Of a stretch of DNA of 64,000 bases, positions 1-12,338 are shown piece by piece. A program made the position numbers and the translations under genes. The first letter of the stretch is position 1, and each line of letters begins with the position of its first letter. This DNA comes from Oenanthe sinensis (taxonomy: Eukaryota; Streptophyta; Magnoliopsida; Apiales; Apiaceae): NCBI GenBank assembly GCA_028671895.1, contig JAPMAC010000209.1, positions 22,094,501 to 22,158,500 of the forward strand, read 5' to 3'. Below the pieces are notes generated by a model, which saw nothing but the letters and a program-made list of their open reading frames with translations, had not been told where the DNA came from and made no database searches.

Positions 1-489
1 ATCGATTGATAAATTCTTTCTTATTTGATCAACAGATAAATTTTATTCATATTAATGGATATTTATCTATCGATAGATAATCACCCTTGTAGTTATTTAT
101 CGATCGATAAATGATTAATTCTTTATTTTATCCATCGATGGTAATAGAATTTCTACAGTTTTATTCTTCTGTTAATCAAATTATAGCCGTTGATTAATTA
201 CCTTATTTGTCAACAGATGAACATACCTATTGATTGTCATTTACAGTAATTAACTTTAACTCTTTTTTTTTTTCTCACAACGGCTATATCCTTAATTAAA
301 ACTGTCTATTCAATTCTTCTTAATCACAGAAAATATAAATAGTAACAATAATTATTGCTTCATTCTCAATTGCTATTTTATTTTCTATTTCTAATTGTTG
401 TATCTCTGTTTCTCTCTCTCAAGTTTCTTTTTGTTTGTCAAATCCACTCATCCATTTTCAAGTTCTTTCTAATCTCTCAAGAATCAGTA

Positions 490-3400
490 ATGACACCTCA
501 AAAGAAGATTGTTTCCTCAACTGGGTTCACCTATGAACAAAACAACTTCATTGCATGTCTAACTGTGGATGATGCTCCCGTAGATTTTCATCCATTGATG
601 AGATTTCTGGGAGACTGCAAAGTGTCCAAAGCACTCAGTGAAGCACCAATAATAGTCTGTTCGTTTGTTAAAGAACTATGAAACTCTGCAGAAGTATCAC
701 AAGACGGGAAGGTAATCTCTTATACTTTTAGAGGTAACTCTTATACTATTACAAGTACCAATTTGTCTGAATGCTTAGAATTACCTGAAAATAATTGTGA
801 TAAGTCACCAACTGAAGATGAGATTAAGAACATGCTAGAATCTGTTAACTATGCAAATGTTGAAACTAGTTTAGGTGAGGTCGTTAGGAAAAATTTGAGG
901 AAAGAATGGAGTTAGTTCTTTGATGCTATTATTAAAGTATTTTCTGGCAAAATAAGTAATTTTGATGCAATTACCGCAAGTATGCAAGAAATTGCTTATT
1001 CTGTCCTGTTTGATAAGTACTTCAATTTTAGCACACTACTCCTAAATGAATTAACTGCTAAGTTAGGAACCAAGGCCTCTAGGAAAAATAACATTTATTT
1101 GCTAGATTCTTTATGCTATTAATTAATGCCTCCATTGGAGAATATGAGATTAGTGCAGATATGGAGACACTAGAGCCATGGATGCAAAACAAAAGGGTCT
1201 TCAAGGATCTTGTGATAATAAACTTACATCCTAAGTTGTGCCTCATTTATCCTCCTTTTGTGCAGGTATATCTAAAGAAACTCAATTTCTCATTTTCTCT
1301 CTCTGGCATTCAAATTTCTTTGCCTTCTGCAACAATGGAGGGAGATGGAAATGCGCCCATCCCTCCTACCCAAGTTGTACAACCTTCCAAACTCAAATCT
1401 AGACAAACCACCTCAGTAGTTTCTCAAAAGACTACTGTTATAAAAACTAAGAAAAGAAAAACAACTGAGGGGAGTGTGAAGGTGGTTGATAAGGGTGAGG
1501 GAACTGGCCAACATCAAGAAAGCCAGAAGAATAAGGAAGGAGAGGTTGAGAGTGTCCAGCCAACCACCAGCCCAATCTCTCAACAGATTGAGGTTATGAT
1601 AAAGGATTTAAACACATCCCTAGTTGCACCTTCTCAACAAGGTGTAACTATTGAAAAGTGGTCTCAACCAGGACCATTAGATGGGGGTGAGGGACACAAA
1701 GTTCTACAGCCATACAAAAGGAGAAAGAAGGATAAAAATATTGCACAGGGAAACACACACCTGCAAAGCCAAATGCAAATTTAGTGGAGCCTTCAGTTTA
1801 TTCTTTTGATGTGTCTCAAAATTTTCCTGAGGCACAGCCCCACTCTCTATCTATTTCTTCTCCTCAATCCCCCTCAAAATCTATTTCTTCAGAAACATTA
1901 TTGATTGACAACTTCAATGTTTCAAATTCACCCTCTTTGCAACTCAGGGTGGAGCCAACACTCTCACCTATATCACCAAATAAGGGTAATACCTTGGTTG
2001 ATCAGGTACCTACTGAAACTTCTCTCAAGTCGATGGATATTATTCAATCAACTGATAAATTCCAACATCCATTGACTAGTTCACTTCCATCGATTGATAT
2101 CCTTGCATCCATCGACGAGCTCCCATCAACGGATATTCATCCATCGATGGATATTTCTTATCCATCGATTGACATCTTAATTCCAATTTATGAATCATCC
2201 AATGAAACACTTCAAGTGGCCAATACTCTACTAGGATTGAGTGGAGTGGGTGAGGTGTGTGAGAGGCAAGGTTTGCATACCTTGGCAAAAGGAGAGTGTG
2301 TGAATGAGGGGCCCTCAAATTCTTCTGAGGTGGCAAAAGGAGAGGGTGTGAGCAAAGAGAGTTCCACCTTAGCAGGTGATGCAAAAGAAGAGGATAGTAA
2401 GGGAGAAGTGAGAATCCAGGATGAGATCCCGATGCAAAAATAGAGAGAAGAGAGTGAGAGAGAAAAGAATAGAGAGAAAACAATTTCACCATCTCATGAA
2501 GCATCAACTTCTAAAACTGAGCAGGTTGCAGCAGAACTCACCCAGGATTGGGGTTGGAGTCAGGGGGAGATGGAGGAAATGGAGTCCCTGCAGGAGTTGC
2601 AGCTGCCTACATGGAAGTGGATGATGAGATTGAAGTCAACCTTGATGCTTCAATTTTTCACCATGAAGATCCACACTATCAAGAATTAGCAGCAGCCACT
2701 AATCAAGTAGCTGAACAAATGTTGGGATTGGTGCAGACAGAAGAACAATTCAGGAGTGGAAAGGAGCATCTAGCTACTCAACCTGATGATGTATCCCACA
2801 TAAATCCTGAAGATTTTGAAGACAGTTCTGATGATGAACTTTTAGACCCGGATGTGGCCAGTGATGAAACAATTTTGGTTGATACTGAGAAGGCAATTAT
2901 TTCTCACTACAGGAGCTCCATGGATGATGAATGTAGAGGATCCTTTGCACAGAAGAATTCTCAACTTTTACAGGGACAACTTGAAAATTCAGAAAATGCA
3001 TGTCACAGGATCTAAGTATGAATCAAAGAAGATCAGAGAGGCCATTGATAGTTCAAGGATGCACTTTGACACCACAATTGACTCCAGACTCAACCTTACA
3101 ATGTTGATCAGAATTAAGCAGAGGCTAGACACTGAGTTTACAGCCAAAGACAAGGTAGTGGCATTGAAGAAAAGGGTGACAGCTATGGAAGTTAACATGG
3201 AGTGCATCATGAAGAATCAAGAAACTCAAATCAAATTCCTGAGAAGACTCTTAGAAACCCCTCTCATTTCTCAGTCATTGGAGCAAGTGCCAGTTGCTGA
3301 TAACAAAAAGGGGGAGAAGCATGATGAGTTAAGGAGCAAAGAAGTTGAAGCTGTAATCAAGAATACAAAGGAAGTCATACAAAGGAAGGATCCAAAGCAG

Positions 3401-4488
3401 GAATTGCTTAAAATATTGTAAGGCAATTTGATTCAATTGCCAGCAAAAACAAGGAGATTGATGCACAAGAGCCAATTGCCCTATTACCAGAAATTCTTGA
3501 AGCAGTAAAGAAAGGAGAAATAAGGGTAGATGAAAGTAGCTCATAACCTGGTGATAGAAAAGGAAAGGGAAAGTTGATTGAAGATGGCAAGAAGAAAGAA
3601 AAATCTGTCACAAGTGGAGGTGAAAAACTATTGGGCAAAGCAATAGTGGTTGGTGTGAAAGAAAGGGAGCAACAAGAAAAGTCACAAGAATAACTAGCTA
3701 TTCAACTGCAAAGGAAATTTGATGAGGAGGATAGGTTAATAAGAGAAGCCAGAAGAAAAGAAGGTGAAAGGAGGCCAAGAATGAAACAAAGAGCAAACAA
3801 GCCTGTAGATGAACCAAAAACTTCTGGAGTTAAGAGAAAACTTGTTGTTGAGGAAAAATAGGCTAAGGAGGAGAAGCCAAAAGAGGTGAAGCCTGAAAGT
3901 TAAGATTCTGGGAGTGGTCAAGCCAAGGAAATAGAAGTGTTCAAACCCAAATCTGAGAATTTTGTGCCAATCAAGAGTGAATGAATGATTGCAGTAAAAG
4001 GTCAAAGGAAGAGGGATGTTGATCTTCTTCACATTGAGTATGAAGATGGATCACAATCAACTGTCACATTCAATCAAGTCTTGGATCAAGGATATGGCAT
4101 CTTAAGGAAGATCTACACCTTGCTCAACCGAAAGTACTACTTAACTAAAGAGCTAGGGAAAGCCATTCTTAAGAAGATGAAGAAGATAAGGGAGACACCT
4201 ATTCAAGAAGAAAGGGATAACAAAATCAAAATCTGGAACCCTGAAGAAAGGAAGGTGCTTCATGAACCATTCTACATGATGATCTACAAGGACAGAGAAG
4301 GCAGAGAAAAGTGCATTGATATTTGTCAAGAAATAGACAAACTGCCCAATCTGGAATTAAATCATCTTGCAAGCCAACTGGACTACAGGGTTGAGGATGA
4401 GAAGATTCTGAAGGGATCCTTGTACATAAAAATGAAGGAAAATGAAGACAAAATGAATGAGTCTAGGGGGAGAATAAGAAGAAGGTAA
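490..4488 (+). pseudogene. Broken ORF of element N copy 1 (unknown TE protein)
   Basis: I do not recognise a named enzyme. The frame starts with MTPQKKIV at 490 and continues through in-frame stops near 679 and 913 and frame changes near 1110 and 1784, so it is dead as a single protein. The N-terminal block (490-1110) has the look of a plant TE protein: a FHPLMRFLG motif, then FSGKISNFDAI. The middle (1330-3960) is low-complexity, Lys/Glu/Ser/Thr rich, probably coiled coil. Between about 2020 and 2200 it contains a Ser-Ile-Asp-Ile peptide repeat encoded by the same motif that fills the LTR. The C-terminal block (3985-4488) is intact for 167 codons and has a homologue in element N copy 2 at the right edge of the window. 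There is no zinc knuckle or catalytic triad. Confidence 0.6.
3985..4488 (+). CDS. Conserved C-terminal block of element N protein
   Basis: This is an open stretch of 167 codons at the end of the broken N ORF. It aligns by eye with the minus-strand ORF at 63087-64000. Both contain an I/L-EYEDG or L-EYENG motif, a run ending LLNRKY, a K-I/L-W segment, an M-I-aromatic segment before a charged loop, then DIC and a final LxxQL. Agreement across two copies with very different surrounding sequence implies past selection on the protein. It is lysine and glutamate rich, without membrane segments. Function unknown; a structural or nucleic-acid-binding TE protein is possible but not shown. The methionine at 3985 is only the first after a stop, so it is probably not a true start. 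Confidence 0.55.
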   Translation: MIAVKGQRKRDVDLLHIEYEDGSQSTVTFNQVLDQGYGILRKIYTLLNRKYYLTKELGKAILKKMKKIRETPIQEERDNKIKIWNPEERKVLHEPFYMMIYKDREGREKCIDICQEIDKLPNLELNHLASQLDYRVEDEKILKGSLYIKMKENEDKMNESRGRIRRR

Positions 4489-4652
4489 AAGATTCAAACT
4501 CAACATCAAATTGTCAGAATTTATCTCTTACTGGTATTTGATCACTCTGTCTCAAATTTATTTTTGTCAATATTGTAATTCCTGCTAGAATGAAAATGTT
4601 TAGGAGTTTTGTTATCATCAACAGAAAATTTATGCATATTTCACATATTCAT

Positions 4653-4666
4653 AAATAGGGGGAGAT
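4653..4666 (+). other. Polypurine tract of element N copy 1
   Basis: The sequence ATAGGGGGAGAT lies directly before the TG of the LTR. This is where plus-strand DNA synthesis primes in LTR retrotransposons. The same tract is seen in reverse at 62909-62922 in copy 2. Confidence 0.8.
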
Positions 4667-5837
4667 TGTTAGGAATTATGAGTTTTGATGATAACAAATT
4701 ACTTAGAATTTCAATAGGGATTTAAAATTCATTGTAACTGGTCGATGGATATGTGACTTATAAATATCCATTGACTAGGAAACCAGTTATCAGTTGAAGC
4801 TTGTTTATCAACTGATAAACTGGATTGTAACATTTGATTCATGATTCATTATCAATTGATTGTATTGCCTCAATGGATGCTATGAAGTAGTCGACTGATG
4901 TTATTGACTTCAATTTATAGCTTCTCAACTAATGTGAAGAATGGCTTATCAATTGTAAATATTCTAAGTCAGAATTCTCACAAGTGAAGTGATCAACTGA
5001 TATTGGAGTCGATGGATGAAGACACTACTCAACGGATAAAACCTATCAACGGATACAAGTCATCAACGGATAAAGGTAATCAACGGATAAGGAATCATCA
5101 ATGGATATGGAGTCGATGAATAACTCAAATAGCCATCGATTCAACAACTGATCAATGGATATCCTATCCATCGATGGATGAGCAAATGAGAATCAACTGA
5201 TAAGCTTAACAACATTTATCAATTGATTAAGGTTCCCCAATTTAGTTAAAGACAAGAAGAAAGGAAACTGTGTAGAAACTGAATCATTGGAAGACAGTCT
5301 TGTCAGGTTTATGAAGACTTTCAAGGCAACACAATCTTCAAGGAATGCATCAAGACAAAGTTACTTTCAGGACTAGACAGGTCCAAAGAAAACTGTTCAA
5401 GTAGCTAATTTCTATTTTCATGTAAACATTGTAAATTGTAATTTTATAATGTTATCTCTCGATAGGAATTAGAAGTGAAGAAAACCATTATATAGTGGTT
5501 AGTAGTTCATTGTAGCAAAGTAAGTAGAAAAGAAGAAACACAGTGAAAAGATTGTAATCACTACTGTGCAGAAACACTTTGTAAGCAGCTTGATATTTTT
5601 ACCAAGATTAATTGAAAGCAAAAACATACTAGTGAAAAACCAATCCACTAGTAATTTTTAATATTGTTTGTTCTGTTTTCAATACTTTAATTTTTTCATT
5701 CTTAGTTCAATCAGTTTTATATATATACACTCAAACACTCTAGTTGAACAAACTTAAATCCGCAAGAATTTAAATAATTCTAAAGTTTGTATTCAACCCC
5801 CCTTCTCCAAACTTAGTGTACTTAAGGGCAAATAACA
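4667..5837 (+). repeat. 3' LTR of element N copy 1
   Basis: The LTR starts TGTTAGGAAT and ends AAATAACA, giving 5-bp terminal inverted repeats TGTTA/TAACA. It is 1171 bp. Related LTRs in reverse orientation lie at 12339-18555 (interrupted), 37510-38631 and 61794-62908. The interior between about 4740 and 5230 is crowded with variants of ATCRATTGAT and CATCAACGGATA. Near the 3' end is the run ATTCAACCCCCCTTCT found in all copies. Confidence 0.85.
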
Positions 5838-6355
5838 CAATATCTTTTTTTTATTGATAAATTTTCTCATCAATGCCAGAATTTTGTGATGTGCATAGAT
5901 ATATACTGTCAAAAACTTTGCCTTGTCGATCACCAACTTAAATCTCGGAATTTTACCAGCATAAAGTTGAAACGTGTAAAATAATTAGTGGAAACTAACA
6001 AGTAAATAAGTAAAAGCAAACAAGTAAATATTTAATTTACTAAGATACTGATAGCTTCCAGAACAAGGTTAAGTGTATGGGCTGCACATGAAGTCTAAAA
6101 AATATTTGGTCCGTTCACTTTCAATAGTTTAGCAGCAGCAAAATTATTACTTGCATTATCAGTCACTACTTGGATCACATTTTTACTTCTGATTATATCA
6201 ATCCACTTGTTCATGTAGTCAAACATATATTTACTCGTATGTGCCTCTAAATAACATTCAGTAGAAGAGAGAAAATTGGTTTCAATTTTCTAGTTAACAC
6301 AAAAATTCATTATACTTCGCCATTTTCTATCTGATCATGCATCAGTCATAATTAA
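5838..6355 (-). pseudogene. hAT transposase fragment (DUF659-type domain)
   Basis: Read on the minus strand, this stretch encodes a recognisable piece of a plant hAT-family transposase: an SIMTDA block, then VIQVVTDNASNN followed by FAAAKLL, then TSCAAHTLNLVLEAI, then after an apparent intron (about 5960-6045) IPRFKLVIDKAK and YAHHK with MRKF. These are the DUF659 blocks of the RNase-H-like core of zinc-finger BED/hAT proteins. It contains in-frame stops and lacks the BED finger and the C-terminal dimerisation domain. It is wedged exactly between the N LTR and the truncated Copia-1 LTR, so both of its ends were removed by those elements or by later deletion. Confidence 0.8.
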
Positions 6356-7060
6356 CCAATACTCTGCAACTCATATTCTTGAAAAGCTTTATTCAATTTT
6401 TCTCTAAACTGAACTTAGTTCTATATTGAAGATTTAATATTTAGAGAATATAGTTGAGTGCAAACACTTTTTTATTCCTTGTATTATTCAAAGTGTATTT
6501 GTAATCATTAAGTGGCAAGGGTTCTACGTGTAGAACAAGGGATTGTTTGATTCAGTTATATTGTTTCTACAAGGCAAATAATTCGAGGAACAGAAGGCTT
6601 CAAGAGTGGGACTCAAGGAATTTAAGGTTCAAGAACAAATTGTAAGGCAAAAGAAAATAGTAAGCTGGAATCATTCTGCTCAAGATTGCTGGGATTTTAG
6701 CAAGCCACTGTAGTGATTGGGAACATGGACATATATTAGTACTTTTGTAATTGGTTTATAATTGATTAATAATATATTCTCTTACCAGTTTGGTAAGGGA
6801 CCAGGATGTAGACCATTAGACATAGGGATCAAACCTGGCTAAATATCGTGTGCCTCCTTTACATATTACTTTTATCTATTTTTTGTATTGCATTCATTTT
6901 AGCCCGATATAATATTTACAGATTGAAAACAGTAAGCCAGTTTCATAAGGTACAGTAGACTGTCCACATTACAGTCAGCTATAAATGCTTGGTAATATTT
7001 TAAAACTGGATATAGTCAGCTAAACCACCTATTCTCCCCCCTTCTAGGTGTGCATTCACA
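6356..7060 (+). repeat. 5' LTR of Copia-1, 5'-truncated
   Basis: This matches the 3' LTR from about 21360 onward (GCAACTC with AAAGCTTTATTC, then the ACCAGGATGTAGACC region). It ends GTGTGCATTCACA immediately before the primer binding site. The first roughly 570 bases of the LTR are missing: the match to the 3' LTR begins abruptly next to the hAT fragment. The 5' target duplication cannot be tested. Confidence 0.8.
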
Positions 7061-7076
7061 TTTAGTATCAGAATAT
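7061..7076 (+). other. Primer binding site of Copia-1
   Basis: TTTAGTATCAGAATATGC directly after the LTR is a decayed form of the TGGTATCAGAGC initiator-methionine tRNA primer site used by most plant copia elements. Confidence 0.7.
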
Positions 7077-7118
7077 GCTATACTGATATTTTCTATAACA
7101 AGAAAGTATAGATCTTAT

Positions 7119-10100
7119 GGTTGATCCATATCTAATAACAAACTCTTCTTCTAGGCTACCATTGCTACTTGGGTCTGACAAATACAGCTGGTGGAAAGGC
7201 CAAATGAGATATCACTTAGAAAGAGAGCCTATGGAATGAAGAGTCACTGAAAAGGGTCCATTCACGTTCATGAAAACTGTTGATAAAGAGAAAGATATTG
7301 ATGAATTCACTCCTGAATAGTTAATGAAACTGAGCTACAACAACAGAGCCAAAAATATCATCATTACTAGTCTTAGTATCTCAGAAAGTGATAAGGTCTC
7401 TTCATGCAAATCTGTTAAAGAAATCTGGGATACTTTGGAACAATGTCGTGAAGGCTCTAAAGCATTGAAAAGAGTCAAGTCGAGCAAGCTAATGAACGAG
7501 TATGGAAATTTCAAGCTCAAAGATGGTGAAACAATCAAAGAGGCTCAAGCTAGATTTCAAATCAATATGAACAGCCTAACTCAACTTGGAAAAACTATTC
7601 CTCAGGAAGAAATAAACATGAACATCATTAGTGCAGTCACATGGATTTATGAACCGAAGGTCACTGCTTTGGAAGCTTTACCAATCATTGATACTATGGA
7701 CACTCATGATTTATTTTATGAACTAGCTCAATTTGAAGCAAAGATCAATGCTAGCAAAGCTCAGGGTTCATCTAATCTTACTCCTAAAATGAAGAATTTG
7801 GCACTTCATGCTGGAAACAACAAGCTAGAATTTGATGATAAATCTGATGAAAAGCTTTCTTCAATGTCCAAAAAAATCAAGAGGATGATTGAAAAGAGGA
7901 ACATGTACAAGATGGAGAAAAAGAGCTTCTCCAAAGGCAAAAAGTTCTCCAAAGAAGCCAAAGGGGAACAAACATGTTTTGAGTGCGGAAAGCCTGGTCA
8001 CTACAAGAAAGACTGCTACAAACTCAAACAAAACAGCCTGCTAATTTTAAGGACAAGAAAAAGAAGTCAAAAGCCTTACTGACCTGGAGCGATGATGATA
8101 ATGACTCTGACTCTAGTGATGATACTATTGAGGAGATGGTCAATATTGCTTTGGTTGGATTGGAAGATGACTCTTTGCTTGGCTATACTAAGGATGAGCT
8201 TGTAGAAAATGATTTAGAGGATGACGAGAGTGACGTAAACTCATTTAAATTGCATATTTATTCTGATAATATTGTTTTAGAATAGCTAACCATGTAGGAA
8301 CCAAAACATATTCCACTTGAGGAATATAATTCAGTGAAATCAGAAAACAGCAAGCTAGTTGAGAAGAATGCCTACTTAAAGCATATGGTTCATGAGTTAA
8401 TGGCTAAAGTAGAAACTCTAATTGAAGATGAAGAACTAGAGGAAAAGAATGAGGCTGATATCAAAGAGTTGAAAGCCAAAGTAGAGCATCTTGAAGCCTT
8501 CAACAAAATATTGCACAAAAGAAGTCAAGCTTTTGGAAAGAAGTTTCTGAATTAAAAGAAGAGATTGAGGCCAAAAATGCATGCCTAGAGACTTTTAAAC
8601 TCAAGAAATCTATTGAAGTAGAAAAATCTCAGTCTAGTACCACAACATTTAAGCCTACTGCCAGCACTTCACAGCCTGTTGCTTCCACATCTCAGACAGC
8701 TGAGAAGATTCAATTTCTGGAATCAGAAGTTGTAAATCTCAAGAAAGGAATGGGGACATTTATTCAAGGAAAAGATGGTCTCAAGTTCATGATGAAAAGC
8801 ATTAATGTTTTTTTACAAAGAGAATGAGTCAATCTCAACTTCAACAAGAAGGGTAAAGCTCTTAAATATGAAGAAAGGAAAGATGAGCCATAAAAATATG
8901 TTATGCCCTGGAACTAGTGCAATAAATGTGGAGGAAAAGGCCACTTTACTCAGAATTGTAAAGTTCATACCTTCAAAAGAGCCTACCAGAGTAAAGGTGT
9001 CAACAGACCCGGTCACCAGAATAGCAAAACAGCCAACCAGAATGGATCTAGCAAAAAGCAAAATATCAAGAAAGTGGCTCCTAAAGTCATCCAACAGTGA
9101 ATTATAAAATCTGATTTAAATGCTTATTATATGCTTGCTACTGAAAAATCTGGACCCAAACCTATTTGGGTACAAAAATGTTGAGTTTTGGTTTTGTATA
9201 TTTTGTAGATGTGTCTTTCCACAAAGATCAAATCAAAACAATGGATTATCGATAACGGATGCACTAGGCACATGTGTGGAGACAAATCACAATTTATCAA
9301 TCTAAAACTTTAGAAGGGAGGATGAGTAACTATTGGAGATAACAAGTCTCTTCATATCCTTGGTAAAGACAAAGTTAGTAATTATACTACTTCTATTAAT
9401 AATGTCCGGTATGTAAAAGGTTTGAAATATAACTTGCTTAGTGTAATTCAATTGCATGATAATGAACATAAAATTGAGTTTGATAAAAATAAATGTATTA
9501 TTACTGTTGGTACTAATCAAATTCCCATAGTTGCTAGAAGGGATGAAAATATATATATATACTAGACTTTAACTTATAGAAAATAACCTATTGTTTAACT
9601 ACCATAGATATTGATCCATCCATATGACATAGAAGATTGGGCCATGCACACATGGATTTGTTAAACAAGTTGTCAAACAAGAAGCTAGTAAGAGGGCTGC
9701 CTGAATTGAAGTATGCTAAAACTGAAGTATGCTCAGCATGTCAACTAGACAAGCAAATTAGTAGCACTCACAAGGCTAAAAAAGTGGTATCTACTTCGAA
9801 ACCTCTAGAACTCTTGCATCTAGACCTCTTTGGTCTAGAAGCCTATAAAAGCTTGAAAGGTAAACAATATGGGTTTATCATTGTTGATGATTACTCTAGG
9901 TTTAGTTGGGTTTTATTTCTTAAATCTAAAGATTGTGCTTTTGTTTAGTTTGAGAAACTAATCAAGTTGCTGGAAAACAAGTTTAAAACAAGACTTGTAG
10001 GTATTCAAAGTAATAGAGGTGGAAAATTCCAAAAAGACTTCATTACTTATTGTGAAGAAAGAAGAATTTCTCATGAATTCTCAGCCCCAAGGATACCACA

Positions 10101-12338
10101 GCAGAATGGAGTTGTGGATCTCAAAAACAGGTCATTAGAGGAGTCTGCCAAGACATTATTGCAGGAAAGCAAGTTGCTAAGGAGTTTCTGAGAAGAAGTA
10201 GTCAATACAGCCTGTTATGTTCTGAACAGGGTGATAATTAGACCTATTTTGAACAAAACTTCATATGAGCTGCTGAGAAATAAAAGACCAAACATTAAAT
10301 ACTTCAAGGTTTTTGGATCCAATGATTTGTTCTTAAGAAGTTTGAAAGGGACAGTAAATTCGATGCCAAATCATATGAATCTATTTTTATTAGATATTCT
10401 TTAACTAATACTGCATATCGTGTTTATAATTTAAAGAAACATGTAGTTGAAGAATGTATTGATGTTGTCTTTAAATAACCTAACAATGATCTTTCATGGG
10501 ATGAGAAAGATGATGATGCAGGCGATAAAGACAATAAAAGGCATGGAAAAAAGATGTTGCATAATCTAGAAACAAGCAAGCTAAAATCCCAACAGAGCAA
10601 GCTGCTACAGACACTACTGCAACACAGTTAGGAAATCAGCAAGCTGGCACAACCTCTCAGCCTGCTCTTACTGAAGTCTCGGTTGATGATGCTATTGACA
10701 AACTACCAAAACTTACTATAGGATGGGCACAAACTTATGTTGTGAGGACTCCAGTACCTGTTCAAGTTGATCAAGAGGAAATAGCTCAACACAACCTGCC
10801 AAAATCAACAAGAACAGTGAATAATCATCCACCAAAATTAGTAATTGGTGATATAGTAGATGGTATCAAGAGTAGGATAGGAAAAACAAATTTTTGTGCT
10901 GATGCTGCTTTTCTAGCTCAAGAGGAACCCAAAAATGTTCATGAATCACTCGAAGATGAAAATTGGACAATGGCCAAGCAAGAAGAACTCAACCAATTTG
11001 AAAGGTATGATATTTGGGAATTGATCAAATCTCCAAAGAATGTATCCGTTATTGGAACAAAATGGGTATTTAAAAATAAGCTTGATGAAGAAGGAGTAGT
11101 CACTCGTAATAAAACAAGACTAGTGGCTCAATGATACAACCAATAAGAGGGAATTGACTTTGATCAATGCTCCTGTTGCTCATTTGGAATCCATCAGAAT
11201 GTTACTAACCTATGCTTGCTACAAAAAGATCAAGCTATTTCAGATAGATGTCAAAAGTACATTTATGAATGGCCTGCTAGAAGAGAAAGTTTATGTAAAA
11301 TATCCTCCTGGATTCGAATATGAACAATATCCAAATTATGTCTACAGACTTAAGAAAGCTCTTTATGGCTTGAGGCAAGCCCCAAGATCCTTATATAAAA
11401 GACTCAGTAAGTTCCTCATTAAGAATGGTTATATATGAGATAAAATCGTTCCTACTCTATTGACAAAATCACTTAATGGTGATATCTTAATAGTTCAAAT
11501 ATACGAGATGATATTATTTTTGGATCTACTAATGATGAACTTTGTGAGTGGTTTTCAAAGTGTATGCACAGTGAGTTTGATATGAGCATGACGGGAGAAC
11601 TCAATTATTTTGGTCTTCAAATCAAGCAAACTAAAGATGGTATCTATGTGCATCAAACCAAATATGTGAAAGAGCTTCTGAAAAGATTTGGATTTGAATC
11701 TGTCAAGTCAAAATCTACATAAATGACTCAAAACAATAAGTTATTTTCAGATGAATTAGGTAAAAGTGTGGAAATCACAAAATATAGAGGTATGATTGGA
11801 TCCTTGCTATATTTAACAGCTTCTAGACCTAATATCATGTATAATGTATGTGTTTGTGCTAGATTTCAAGCTAACCCTAAGGAATCACACTTGAATGCTA
11901 TTAAAAGAATTTTTAAGTATTTAAGTGGAACTATTTCTCTTGGCTTGTTCTTTCCTATCATAAATACATTTGATCTTGTAGGGTATAAGTGATGCAGATT
12001 ATGCAGGTTCACAAACTGATAGAAAAAATACAAGTGGTGTTTGTAATTTTCTTGGTCAAAGCTAGTATGTTGGCAAAGCAAAAAACAAAATTCTGTGGCT
12101 TTATCCACAACTAAGGGATAATATCTAGCTGTTGGAAGTTGCTGCTCTCAAATTTTATGGATGATACAAACACTCAAGCATTTTGGAATCAAATGTGAGA
12201 AAGTTCCAATTTATTGTGACAACATAAGCACAATAAACATCTCAGAAAATCCTATCCTACATTCAAGGACCAAGCATATTGATGTGAGATATCATTTTTT
12301 GAGAGACAATGTGGCTAAAGGTGAAATAAATCTGCTCT
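7119..12338 (+). pseudogene. Copia-1 gag-pol, first part (Sirevirus-like)
   Basis: Translation starts at 7119 (MVDPYLITNSSS) and is broken by many stops and frameshifts. Domains in order: gag 7119-9105; a CCHC knuckle CFECGKPGHYKKDC at about 7975; a second knuckle CNKCGGKGHFTQNC near 8925; protease core IIDNGCTRHMCG near 9245; the GAG-pre-integrase motif LGHAHMDLLNKLS from 9635; integrase with IIVDDYSRFSWV near 9880 and PQQNGV near 10095; reverse transcriptase from 10900 with KWVFKNK, QIDVKSTF, YGLRQAPRSLY and a YxDDIIF box near 11500 that has lost a base; RNase H from 11720. The two knuckles and the third ORF downstream suggest a Sirevirus. The RNase H continues after a nested insertion at 18556. 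Confidence 0.88.

Larger units (their letters stand above)
1..4666 (+). mobile_element. Element N copy 1, internal region (non-autonomous LTR retrotransposon)
   Basis: This is the internal part of an LTR element whose 3' LTR follows at 4667; the 5' LTR lies before the window. It ends in a polypurine tract next to the LTR. No protease, integrase, reverse transcriptase or RNase H motif is visible, so it looks like a LARD-type non-autonomous element. It carries one long broken ORF (490-4488). The first 240 bases are a non-coding leader rich in ATCGATTGAT-like motifs that recur in its LTRs. The LTR start, with TTTTGATGATAACA close to the TG end, and the GGGGGAGA polypurine tract resemble Sireviruses, so mobilisation by a Sirevirus such as Copia-1 is a reasonable inference. 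Confidence 0.72.

Noticed and set aside
2076..2507. A 143-codon minus-strand frame
   Set aside because: It is a shadow of the element N coding region and its SIDI repeats.
4740..5230. A CRISPR-like array of short repeats
   Set aside because: The repeats are degenerate, irregularly spaced, in both orientations and part of an LTR in plant nuclear DNA.
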